The notes under the pieces were generated by a model. The model saw only the letters and a program-made list of their open reading frames with translations, ran no database searches and was not told the DNA's origin. Below are positions 33,458-40,338 of a stretch of DNA of 40,338 nucleotides, one piece after another. A program made the translations under genes and the position numbers. Numbering within the stretch: position 1 is the first letter of the stretch; each line of letters starts with the position of its first letter. The DNA comes from Acidobacteriota bacterium (GTDB taxonomy: Bacteria; Acidobacteriota; Terriglobia; Bryobacterales; Bryobacteraceae): contig JACQZS010000231.1 in NCBI GenBank assembly GCA_016213725.1, positions 1 through 40,338 of the forward strand, written 5' to 3'.

Positions 33458-34240
33458 CTATAAACTCCCGGCCAGCGCATTTGAAAACACGACGCGTGTC
33501 CAGCACTCCGGCCGGTGCGTGTCATAGATCCCATGCTTCGTCCAGCACCACGCCGGATGCGGCTTCATCTCCACACCCGCCGTCATCAGCTTTTCAAAGC
33601 GGCCGAAGAAGATCCGCCAATCATCGCCTTCGCTCGGTGGCAGGCTGCGCCCGCTCGCCAGATGCTTCATCCCCGCCCACGGTAGCGACACAGTCGCCGT
33701 CCAGCCGCGCGATACGCGCGTCCGGTCGTTCAGAAACCCATCCACTTCCACCGAAGACGTCAGCCCTGGGAAGTCCCAATCGAGGAACGCCCAGCGCAGC
33801 CCGCGCGGATGCGTGCCCCGCCAGAACGTCTCGCCCGCGCGGTCATAGTCTCCGCCGAACGTCAGCCCCTTCCTCTTCAGCACGTCGAACTCGGGCTCGC
33901 TGGCAAACCTCCCGAACGCATCCTGCCAGATAAAGAACACCTCGTACACCGTGTTCCGCGCGTTCACTTCGAACTCGTAATAACAGTCTCCGCCGTCGAT
34001 GAAGACCTCCACGTCGTTCTCCAGGAACACCAGCGAATCGCGCTCCGTCAGGTGCGCCTCCACGAACGGTTCCTCAATCCAGAACTTGATATGCAGGGCG
34101 CGGTCATCCCACAGCGCGGCCGCGCTGGTATCGAAAAAGCCAGGCTCTCCGCTCACCATATCCACGAAGCGCGGCGAGCGCGGCGCGCGGGCCCAATCCA
34201 CCAGCGGGCCGCTGCGATAGCAGGTGTAGGCGTCAGTCAC
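33458..34240 (-). CDS. Carbohydrate-binding family 9-like protein
   Basis: The 260-residue all-beta protein resembles CBM9-like domains. Hallmarks are an early DTSAAALWDDRALHIKFWIEEP, then ENDVEVFIDGGDCYYEFEVNARNTVYEVFF. Further on are GWTATVSLPWAGM and a DWRIFFGRFEK strand. CBM9-type domains bind xylan ends or other sugars. There is no signal peptide, which is odd for a binding protein whose partner GH115 is secreted. The start is a GTG at 34240, only 2 bp after the DUF1015 stop, with a weak ribosome site. It is in an operon with the GH115 gene. Confidence 0.82.
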   Translation of the reverse strand: MTDAYTCYRSGPLVDWARAPRSPRFVDMVSGEPGFFDTSAAALWDDRALHIKFWIEEPFVEAHLTERDSLVFLENDVEVFIDGGDCYYEFEVNARNTVYEVFFIWQDAFGRFASEPEFDVLKRKGLTFGGDYDRAGETFWRGTHPRGLRWAFLDWDFPGLTSSVEVDGFLNDRTRVSRGWTATVSLPWAGMKHLASGRSLPPSEGDDWRIFFGRFEKLMTAGVEMKPHPAWCWTKHGIYDTHRPECWTRVVFSNALAGSL

Positions 34241-34242
34241 GC

Positions 34243-35397
34243 CTACAGTTCTAACATGATGAGACCCGACCCGAGTTTCGGGTAAAAATACGTGGACTTC
34301 TGAGGCAGCACTTCACCGGCAAACGAAACGTTCGCCATGCCGTCGATCGAGAGATCTTCCAGCAGAAATGCGATCTGCCCGCGTCCGCTCCGGACCTCTT
34401 CCACTGCCTCCTCACGCGACCGCTTGTAACCCAGGCGAGTCCCCGCCGTCACCACCTCCGGCGTGATCCCCAGCAGCGGCGTGAGCACCCGCTCCTGCAG
34501 CACCGCCACGTTCAGCGCACCTTCCGGCGCCGGCACGTCCGTGTGGTACTCGCCGTTCTCCATCACCACTCCAAACCGCACGTGTCCCGCCGGCGACACC
34601 AGCGGATCAACTCCCATCCCCACGTTTGGCAGCTTCGCCAGGAAGGCCTCCGGGCTGAAACCCTCCAAAGAATGCACAATGCGGTGCGTGGCGAAGCATC
34701 GCAACCCCTTCGATTGCAGGCTCACGAACGTCATCAGCGTGCGCGGCTGGCCCATGCGCAGCGCCGTTTCGTAGCGGTGGTGGCCGTCGGCGATCAGCAG
34801 TTTGCGGTCCGCCATCCTGGCCTGCAGCGCGCCGATCCAAGCCGCATCGCCCACGCGCCACAGCTTGTGCCGCGTGCCTTCGTGGTCGGCGTACGCGAGT
34901 TCCGGAGCCCCGGCGCACACCGCGTCGAGCATCGCGTCCACGTCGCCCGCCGGGTCCGGAAACAACATGAAGATCGAGTCGAACTGCACCCGCGTCGCCT
35001 CGAGCAGCCGGAAACGGTCCTCTTTCGGACCGCTCATCGTGCGCTCGTGCCGGAACACCGTGGCGCCGTAGTCCTCCGTATCACCCAGCGCGATGAAACC
35101 TCGCCGCGTCAGCACCTCGCCGGACCCCGGCGCCGCGAACACCTGCTCGTAGACGAACACCGCGTCATCCTGGTCTGTCGCTAACACACCCGCGCTCTTC
35201 CAACTCGCGAGCTTCGCCGCCGCGCCGTCATAGTCGCCGCGCGGCAAGATCAAATGCGCAAAGTTGTGAGGGCTCCGCGCCTTGTAGTCTTCTTCCAAGG
35301 CCGCCGGAATTACGTCGTACGGCAGCGTTGCCAACTGGCCAATGTCGCCGGCTTCAGACGAATAGCGCAATGCGCGCAGGGGGTGGATTCTAGCCAT
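34243..35397 (-). CDS. DUF1015-family protein
   Basis: The 384-residue cytoplasmic protein matches DUF1015 (family without an agreed function that I can cite). Hallmarks are the N-terminal LATLPYDVIPAALEE, the central ADGHHRYETAL (about 206-216) and the C-terminal LPQKSTYFYPKLGSGL. The D-G-H-H-R-Y motif suggests a nucleotide or phosphate site. It heads the DUF1015-CBM9-GH115 operon and lies 35 bp from the divergent sulfatase ATG, so the two promoters overlap. Confidence 0.88.
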   Translation of the reverse strand: MARIHPLRALRYSSEAGDIGQLATLPYDVIPAALEEDYKARSPHNFAHLILPRGDYDGAAAKLASWKSAGVLATDQDDAVFVYEQVFAAPGSGEVLTRRGFIALGDTEDYGATVFRHERTMSGPKEDRFRLLEATRVQFDSIFMLFPDPAGDVDAMLDAVCAGAPELAYADHEGTRHKLWRVGDAAWIGALQARMADRKLLIADGHHRYETALRMGQPRTLMTFVSLQSKGLRCFATHRIVHSLEGFSPEAFLAKLPNVGMGVDPLVSPAGHVRFGVVMENGEYHTDVPAPEGALNVAVLQERVLTPLLGITPEVVTAGTRLGYKRSREEAVEEVRSGRGQIAFLLEDLSIDGMANVSFAGEVLPQKSTYFYPKLGSGLIMLEL

Positions 35398-35432
35398 GTT
35401 GCACCAGGGGAACTCTCACGATAGCGTAGCTG

Positions 35433-37055
35433 ATGATGTTGCCGCAAAATCCCCTGACGCGCCGGGACTTCACCGCATCCCTGGCCTCTGCATTCGCCGC
35501 CCCTGAACGGAAGCGCCCCAATATCATCGTCATGCTCGCCGACGACATGGGTTTCAGCGATCTCGGCTGTTACGGGAGCGAGATTGCCACCCCGAATCTC
35601 GACGCGATGGCCCGCCAGGGAGTCCGCTTCACCCAGTTCTACAATACCGCCCGTTGCTGCCCCACCCGCGCCTCGCTCCTCACCGGCCTCCATCCCCACC
35701 AGGCGGGCGTCGGCCACATGGTGGACAACGGACGCCAACTCCCCGGTTATCGCGGTGACCTGAACAACCGTTGCGTCACCATCGCCGAAGCCCTCAAAAC
35801 GGCCGGCTACCGCACGGCCATGTCCGGCAAGTGGCACGTCACCCCAGTCACGGATTCGAAGCGCAACTGGCCCACGCAGCGCGGTTTCGACCACTACTAC
35901 GGCATCATCCACGGCGCCGCCAGCTACTATGACCCCGTCACCCTCGTCCGCGACAACGAATACATCTCCCGCCCCGCCGGCGACTACTACTTCACCGACG
36001 CCATCGGCGAGAACGCGGTGAACTACATCGACTCGCTCTCCAAACAGCCCGATCCCTTCTTTCTCTATGTCGCCTTCACATCCCCGCATTGGCCCCTCCA
36101 CGCCCGCGAAGCGGACACCGCAAAATACCGCGGCCGCTACAAAGACGGCTGGGACGCCCTGCGCGAGGAGCGCCACGCACGCATGAAGAACCTCGGCATT
36201 GTAGATCCCCGCTGGCCGCTCTCTCCGCGCGACGCCCAGTCGCCAGGCTGGCCTGATGCCGCACACCAGGACTGGCAGCAGCGCCGCATGGAGGTCTACG
36301 CCGCCCAGATCAGCGTCATGGACCAGAACATCGGCCGCATCTTCTCGAAGCTCAAGCAGACCGGCGCCGACGACAACACGCTGGTGCTCTTCCTGGCCGA
36401 CAACGGCGGCTGCGCCGAAGAACTGGGGCCCAGGGCCGCCGCCCGCCACATTCCCAAGACCACGTCTGACGGCCGCCCCGTCGTTCCCGGCAATCGCCCC
36501 GAGCTCGTACCCGGCGGCCCAGATACCTACCAGAGCTACGGCCTCTCCTGGGCGAATGCCTCCAATACCCCCTTCCGTCGTTTCAAGCACTGGGTGCACG
36601 AAGGCGGCATCGCCACGCCCCTCATCGCCCGCTGGCCGAAGCAACTCAAGAAAACCGGTGGGCTCTCCCACCAGCCCGGCCAGCTTCCCGACATCATGGC
36701 CACCTGCCTCGATGCCGCTGGCGCCGCCTACCCGAAACAACGGGGAAGTGAACCCGTCCAGCCGCTCGAAGGCCGTACGCTCCTACCAGCCGCCCGAGGC
36801 GCCAAGCCGGTGGATCGCGAGCTCTACTGGGAGCACGAAGGCAACAAAGCCGTCCGCGCCGGCAAATGGAAGCTTGTCTGCAAATACCCGGGCGAATGGG
36901 AGTTCTTCGACCTTGTGGCCGATCGCACTGAAACGCACAACCTGGCCGCCGCCCAGCCGGCCAAGGTCGCCGAACTCAAGTCTCTATGGGAAACCTGGGC
37001 TCGCCGCGCCAACGTCGAACCCTGGGATGTCGTCCAAAAAGCGCCCCGCGTCTAG
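35433..37055 (+). CDS. Exported arylsulfatase-type sulfatase
   Basis: The 540-residue type I sulfatase has a TRRDFTASLASAFAA twin-arginine-like leader. The active site reads C75-C76-P-T-R79 in ARCCPTRASLLTG, where Cys75 is the formylglycine precursor and the motif obeys C-x-P-x-R. Metal Asp residues occur in MLADDMGFSDLG and in FLADNGG; SGKWH gives the conserved Lys-His. It is most like arylsulfatases of the AtsA group, and the substrate is unknown. It is divergent from the DUF1015 operon and 3 bp from the convergent aldolase stop. Confidence 0.93.
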   Translation: MMLPQNPLTRRDFTASLASAFAAPERKRPNIIVMLADDMGFSDLGCYGSEIATPNLDAMARQGVRFTQFYNTARCCPTRASLLTGLHPHQAGVGHMVDNGRQLPGYRGDLNNRCVTIAEALKTAGYRTAMSGKWHVTPVTDSKRNWPTQRGFDHYYGIIHGAASYYDPVTLVRDNEYISRPAGDYYFTDAIGENAVNYIDSLSKQPDPFFLYVAFTSPHWPLHAREADTAKYRGRYKDGWDALREERHARMKNLGIVDPRWPLSPRDAQSPGWPDAAHQDWQQRRMEVYAAQISVMDQNIGRIFSKLKQTGADDNTLVLFLADNGGCAEELGPRAAARHIPKTTSDGRPVVPGNRPELVPGGPDTYQSYGLSWANASNTPFRRFKHWVHEGGIATPLIARWPKQLKKTGGLSHQPGQLPDIMATCLDAAGAAYPKQRGSEPVQPLEGRTLLPAARGAKPVDRELYWEHEGNKAVRAGKWKLVCKYPGEWEFFDLVADRTETHNLAAAQPAKVAELKSLWETWARRANVEPWDVVQKAPRV

Positions 37056-37058
37056 CGG

Positions 37059-37856
37059 CTAGTCGAACGACCGTTCGTCCCGCGGTACGCCCTGGATCCC
37101 CAACGGCTCCAGCAGCGCCTGCGCCCCGCGCGCCATCAGGTCCACCTCAGTCGGGCACTGGAAGAACAGAAATCCCTGCTTCATGTACGCCCGCGCCAGC
37201 TCCGGAGTGGCAGCCGGGCGGCCCAGAAACTTCTTGTGGCGCAGCGCTGCATCCCGGATCTTCTCGATCGCCTTCAGCAGTTCCGGCTCATCCTGACGTC
37301 CGCGGAAGCCCAGCGAAAACGACAGATCCCACGCCCCGATGAAGATCACGTCCACACCCGGCGTCGCCGCGATCTCGTCGATCCGCTCCACCGCCGCCGC
37401 CTCTTCCACCACGCACACCGTCACGATGTTCGCGTCCGCCGAATCGTAGTAGTTCCCGGCTTCGGGCCACGTGCGCGTCGCCGCGCCGGCTCCGCAGCCA
37501 CGCTTGCCCACGGGAGGGTAGTGCGTCGCCGCCGCCGCCCGCGCGGCCAGTTCCGGCGTCGTCGTGAACGGGAAGATCACCCCGCTCACCCCCTGATCCA
37601 GCACGCGCTTGGCCGTCCACAGGTCATTCACCGGCACCCGCGCGAACACCTGAGCCGGCCGCCCCTTGGCCGCCAGCGTGATCAGACGCAGGGTTTCCAG
37701 GGTGACGGGCGAATGCTCCATCTCCACCCACAAATAGTGGAAGCCCAGCGATGCAAGCTGCGCCGCCGCTTCCACCGAGGGTGTCGTGATGGTGGCGCCG
37801 AAAACAGGCTGGCCCGCGCGAAGGCGGGCCAGCACTGGAAAGTTGATTTCAGACAT
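37059..37856 (-). CDS. HpcH/HpaI-family aldolase (2-keto-3-deoxy sugar acid type)
   Basis: The 265-residue metal-dependent class II pyruvate aldolase has family hallmarks FGATITTPSVEAAAQLASLGFHYLWVEMEHSP, with the catalytic His in E-M-E-H. FARVP carries the active Arg, and metal ligands lie in VVEE and in GAWDLSFSLG. It should cleave a 2-keto-3-deoxy acid (KDG, KDR or glucarate type) into pyruvate and an aldehyde, which fits uronic-acid breakdown next to GH115. The ATG at 37856 is the family start; upstream in-frame codons run over the alanine dehydrogenase gene. It follows that gene by 14 bp in one operon. Confidence 0.88.
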   Translation of the reverse strand: MSEINFPVLARLRAGQPVFGATITTPSVEAAAQLASLGFHYLWVEMEHSPVTLETLRLITLAAKGRPAQVFARVPVNDLWTAKRVLDQGVSGVIFPFTTTPELAARAAAATHYPPVGKRGCGAGAATRTWPEAGNYYDSADANIVTVCVVEEAAAVERIDEIAATPGVDVIFIGAWDLSFSLGFRGRQDEPELLKAIEKIRDAALRHKKFLGRPAATPELARAYMKQGFLFFQCPTEVDLMARGAQALLEPLGIQGVPRDERSFD

Positions 37857-37870
37857 TGGAGTAGGGAGGA

Positions 37871-38983
37871 CTAGAGCAGGGAGGAAAGCTCCGTGCACTC
37901 GATGTTCTGCGACGAAGCCACCGCCGGATAGGTGCACTTGCCCTTGTACGTGTTTACGCCCAGGGCCAGCGCCGGATTCGCGGCAATCGCCGCCTGCGCG
38001 CCCTTGTTGGCCAACTGCATCAGGAAGGGGAACGTCGCGTTGTTCAAGCCGTAAGTCGACGTGTGCGGCACCGCGGCCGGCATGTTCGACACGCAGTAGT
38101 GCAGCACGTTGTCCACGTAATAGATGGGATCGGTGTGCGTCGTCGCATGCGAGGTTTCGCAGCAGCCGCCCTGGTCGATCGCCACGTCCACAATCACCGA
38201 ACCGCGCTTCATCAGCGGAATCATGTCCCGCCGCACCAGCTTCGGCGCCGACGCGCCCGGAATCAGCACCGCGCCAATCACCAGATCCGCCTGCTTCAAA
38301 GACTCGCGGATCGTCCAGTCGTTCGACGCCAGCGTGATCACCCCGCCGTTGTAGATGTCGTCCAGTTCGCGCAGACGGTTCAGGTTCTTGTCGATGATCG
38401 TGACATTCGCGCCCAGGCCGTGCGCCATCTTGGCCGCATTGTGGCCCACGATGCCCCCGCCCAGAACCACCACATTGCCCGGCGTCACGCCCGGAATCCC
38501 GCCCAACAGGACGCCGCGGCCCCCGTTCGGCGCTTCCAGATACTGCGCTCCCACCTGCACCGACATGCGTCCCGCAACTTCACTCATCGGCGTCAACAGC
38601 GGCAACGACCCATCCTTCTCCTGGATCGTCTCATACGCAATGCCCGTCACCTTCGCTTCCATCAGCTTCTGCGTCAGATCCGGCAGTGGCGCCAGGTGCA
38701 AATAGGTGAACAACGTCAGCCCTTCACGGAAGAAACCGTACTCAGAGGGTTGGGGCTCCTTCACCTTGGCGATGATGTCGGCCGCGCTCCATACGTCGGC
38801 CGCCGTCGGCACGACACGCGCGCCCGCCTCCAGATACTCTTCGTCCGTGATGGAGCTCAGGCTCCCGGCACGGGTTTGCACGACGACTTGATGGCCCGCC
38901 TCCACCAGCGCGGTTACGCCGTGGGGAACGAGTGCGACCCGGGATTCATGGTCTTTGACTTCGCGTGGTACGCCGATAATCAT
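37871..38983 (-). CDS. ald: Alanine dehydrogenase
   Basis: The 370-residue NAD+-dependent enzyme oxidatively deaminates L-alanine to pyruvate and ammonia. Family hallmarks are the start [43 protein letters not shown], the Rossmann [19 protein letters not shown], and [19 protein letters not shown]. The ATG overlaps the stop of the upstream peptidoglycan-binding gene (ATGA), so the two are coupled, and the aldolase follows. It may link alanine or pyruvate metabolism with the wall and sugar-acid genes around it. Confidence 0.95.
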   Translation of the reverse strand: MIIGVPREVKDHESRVALVPHGVTALVEAGHQVVVQTRAGSLSSITDEEYLEAGARVVPTAADVWSAADIIAKVKEPQPSEYGFFREGLTLFTYLHLAPLPDLTQKLMEAKVTGIAYETIQEKDGSLPLLTPMSEVAGRMSVQVGAQYLEAPNGGRGVLLGGIPGVTPGNVVVLGGGIVGHNAAKMAHGLGANVTIIDKNLNRLRELDDIYNGGVITLASNDWTIRESLKQADLVIGAVLIPGASAPKLVRRDMIPLMKRGSVIVDVAIDQGGCCETSHATTHTDPIYYVDNVLHYCVSNMPAAVPHTSTYGLNNATFPFLMQLANKGAQAAIAANPALALGVNTYKGKCTYPAVASSQNIECTELSSLL

Positions 38984-39468
38984 TCTTGTTTTCCTTCCGT
39001 GACCGCGGGCGGCGGTGGGGACCCAGGCGCGGGTTCGCGCTGCGGGCCTAGGCCGAGAGCGATCAGTGTCAATGAGTCGAGCTTGCCCCGGCCGCTGAGA
39101 TTGTTGATGTTCTGGTCCTGCTGGAACTTCTTGAGCGCTTCCACCGAATCCGGCCCCCAGACTCCATTGGACTCCACTGGATATCCTTTGGCGTTCAGGG
39201 CTTCCTGAATCTCCCGGATCCTCTGCTCATCCGGCTGCCGCTGCGTCTGAGGCGCCCGGCTGGCGGCCGATTTGGACTTAGAGGACTTCGATGAGCCCTT
39301 CCTCGAAGCGGATTGCTTGGGAGTGGACTTCGATGTACTAGCCTTCGCGGCCGGCTGGCCGCTGGACTTGGTCTTCTTTGGGGAGGATTGCTGGGAGGAG
39401 GGTCGAAGCGCGGGACTAAATACCAGAAGCAGCACAGAGGGGACGAACAACAGACGGAGCAGCTTCAC
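38980..39468 (-). CDS. Secreted peptidoglycan-binding-domain protein
   Basis: The 162-residue protein has a hydrophobic signal ([21 protein letters not shown]), then a Ser/Lys/Pro-rich linker (about 28-72). A peptidoglycan-binding-1 type fold (about 80-140) follows, with [38 protein letters not shown], and the tail is Pro-rich. It probably anchors to the wall; no catalytic domain is present. A consensus TTGACA -35 lies at 39502-39497 and TATGCT at 39481-39476, placing the RNA start at the ATG. Its stop overlaps the ald start. Confidence 0.85.
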   Translation of the reverse strand: MKLLRLLFVPSVLLLVFSPALRPSSQQSSPKKTKSSGQPAAKASTSKSTPKQSASRKGSSKSSKSKSAASRAPQTQRQPDEQRIREIQEALNAKGYPVESNGVWGPDSVEALKKFQQDQNINNLSGRGKLDSLTLIALGLGPQREPAPGSPPPPAVTEGKQE

Positions 39469-39475
39469 GATTCAC

Positions 39476-39502
39476 AGCATACCACTGATAGGCAGGTGTC
39501 AA
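39476..39502 (-). promoter_or_regulatory. Promoter of the peptidoglycan-binding gene, apparently leaderless
   Basis: A perfect TTGACA (39502-39497) is followed by a 15-bp spacer and TATGCT (39481-39476). The -10 box ends 7 bases before the ATG at 39468, leaving no room for a ribosome site. The 15-bp spacer is short for sigma70. Confidence 0.45.
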
Positions 39503-39535
39503 GTAAGCCCACAACTCCCCTCAGAGAATGAAAAA

Positions 39536-39553
39536 GGCCCCTTTTCAGGGGCC
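39536..39553 (-). terminator. Intrinsic terminator, probably bidirectional
   Basis: GGCCCC (39536-39541), the loop TTTTCA, and GGGGCC (39548-39553) form a perfect 6-bp GC stem. T-runs lie on both sides, five on the reverse strand and eight on the forward strand. On the reverse strand it lies downstream of rmlD and insulates the peptidoglycan-binding gene promoter. Confidence 0.75.
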
Positions 39554-39554
39554 G

Positions 39555-39683
39555 TTTTTTTGGGGGAGCGGGAGGGGGGCGGATGGGGGAAAGTCCCTCC
39601 CGCTCCTGGCGGGTGGTGGAGCTTTAACTATAGCAACGTTTCACCCGTTTGGGAAGGGGGTGAAAGAATTTTCTTCTTTTTTT
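39555..39683. other. Gene-free segment with two further hairpins after rmlD
   Basis: AGCGGGAGGG (39567-39576) pairs with CCCTCCCGCT (39595-39604), and TTTCACCC (39639-39646) pairs with GGGTGAAA (39658-39665). The latter is followed on the forward strand by a T-rich tract that runs into the rmlD stop. No gene is seen. The two may be extra terminators or an RNA element of the rmlD 3' end. Confidence 0.5.
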
Positions 39684-40338
39684 TTAGCCCCGGCCGTGGG
39701 CGGAACGGCCCTGAATGTACCGCCGCAACCCTGCCCTCCAGGGCGGAAGGTCTGCGAATCCAGCCATCTTGAGAGCCCGGTTCTCCAGCACAGAATAGGC
39801 CGGCCGCGGCGCAGACGTTTTGTAAAACTCTGAAGAAACAGGACTTAGGTCCACTTCTAGACCCGCCTCCTCGAAGATGGCAGCGGCGAAGTCAAACCAA
39901 CTGCACGCGCCTTCCGACGTCAGATGGTACAACCCGTACTTTTTTGACGCGATCACCGGTAAGACCGCTTCCACGATATCCAGAGTGGGCGTTGGCGTTA
40001 GGAACTGGTCGTTTACCACTTTCAAAGACTTACCCTGCCCCCCCAGCGAGAGCATTGTCTCGACGAAGTTCGACCCCTTGTCCCTGCTCCCGGCGTAGCC
40101 GTACAGGCCGCACACCCGGAAGATGAATGATTTCGAACACGACGCCTGCACCAGCAGTTCGCCGGCCACCTTCGATGCCCCATAGACCGAGCGGGGACAA
40201 GGCAGGTCGCTCTCCACGTAGGGCGTCCGCGGGGGACCGTCGAAGACGTAATCGGTGGAAAAGTGCACCAGCGTAGCGCCTTCCGCCTTCGCCGCAAGGG
40301 CCAGGTTCCGGGGCCCAAACGCATTCGCCGCAAAAGCC
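39684..40338 (-). CDS. rmlD: dTDP-4-dehydrorhamnose reductase (5' end beyond window)
   Basis: The open reverse frame enters at the right edge and runs 217 residues to a TAA. It begins AFAANAFGPRNLALAA and continues VHFSTDYVFDG, the classic RmlD/RfbD signature. The catalytic Tyr-Lys pair is in SVYGASKVAGE, and CGLYGYAGSRDKGSNFVETML is typical. The enzyme makes dTDP-L-rhamnose with NADPH for envelope polysaccharide. The N-terminal NAD-binding loop is missing because the window ends. A GTG at 40268 could be mistaken for the start, but the upstream in-frame residues are clearly family sequence. Confidence 0.9.
   Translation of the reverse strand, partial: AFAANAFGPRNLALAAKAEGATLVHFSTDYVFDGPPRTPYVESDLPCPRSVYGASKVAGELLVQASCSKSFIFRVCGLYGYAGSRDKGSNFVETMLSLGGQGKSLKVVNDQFLTPTPTLDIVEAVLPVIASKKYGLYHLTSEGACSWFDFAAAIFEEAGLEVDLSPVSSEFYKTSAPRPAYSVLENRALKMAGFADLPPWRAGLRRYIQGRSAHGRG

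Noticed and set aside
35310..36740. A 476-codon reverse open frame
   Set aside because: It is antisense to the sulfatase gene, which has a full active site. Composition is Gly/Val/Ala-rich with no recognisable domain.

Overview
The window reads as a piece of a GC-rich, soil-type bacterial chromosome. I infer Acidobacteriota, close to the Solibacter/Bryobacter group, from the combination of very large multiheme c-type cytochromes, several secreted sulfatases and glycoside hydrolases, a Gfo/Idh/MocA oxidoreductase, and Mla-type lipid transport. This is a pattern-based inference, not a search result. No rRNA, tRNA, CRISPR array, integrase or intact insertion sequence was seen. Nearly all of the window is coding, with short intergenic gaps.

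Layout. (1) 1-5630, reverse strand: two translationally coupled genes encode multiheme cytochromes. The upstream one has 23 CxxCH motifs. The downstream one has at least 49 in 1236 codons and is still open at the left edge of the window. It is built from 74-residue repeats that each carry three hemes. (2) 5631-6074: a gene-free stretch with a perfect 25-bp tandem duplication and hairpins. (3) 6075-12989: divergent araD/araB genes for L-ribulose use, a small secreted protein, threonine dehydrogenase, a GH2 glycosidase and a secreted propeller-like protein. (4) 13065-15617: an aminotransferase and a Gfo/Idh/MocA oxidoreductase, in one operon. (5) 15743-20425: a likely single transcription unit made of a YtrA-type GntR regulator with a palindromic operator at its start codon, a 48-residue membrane peptide, an SPFH/slipin protein, a secreted ExbD-like protein, a soluble MgtE-N/CBS protein, and an NRAMP-fold transporter. 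That transporter carries the Met-to-Ala and DPGN changes expected of Mg2+-type NRAMP-related proteins. (6) 20422-24909: a P1-family peptidase, then an Mla-like lipid transporter (permease, ATPase, MCE protein) coupled to a YdjC/HpnK-type deacetylase. (7) 24906-29971: a 7Fe ferredoxin, a TPR protein, GalU, an unrecognised protein, an acyl-CoA synthetase and a secreted DinB-fold protein. (8) 30006-37856: two Tat-type sulfatases around a reverse-strand operon of a DUF1015 protein, a CBM9-like protein and a GH115 alpha-glucuronidase, followed by a 2-keto-3-deoxy-acid aldolase. (9) 37871-40338: alanine dehydrogenase coupled to a secreted peptidoglycan-binding protein, a terminator region, and the 3' part of rmlD running off the right edge.

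Functional reading. The cytochrome pair probably provides a long heme wire for periplasmic or extracellular electron transfer. The SPFH-MgtE/CBS-NRAMP cluster looks like an Mg2+-homeostasis membrane module with separate sensor and transporter polypeptides, and is the best candidate here for an undescribed system. The right half is a polysaccharide- and uronic-acid-utilising region (GH115, CBM9, sulfatases, KDG-type aldolase) next to cell-envelope genes (galU, rmlD, Mla, HpnK).

Two genome-style features recur. Convergent genes overlap by exactly 4 bp through antiparallel stop codons, and several genes have a -10-like box 7-10 nt before the start codon with no Shine-Dalgarno sequence, which suggests leaderless transcripts.
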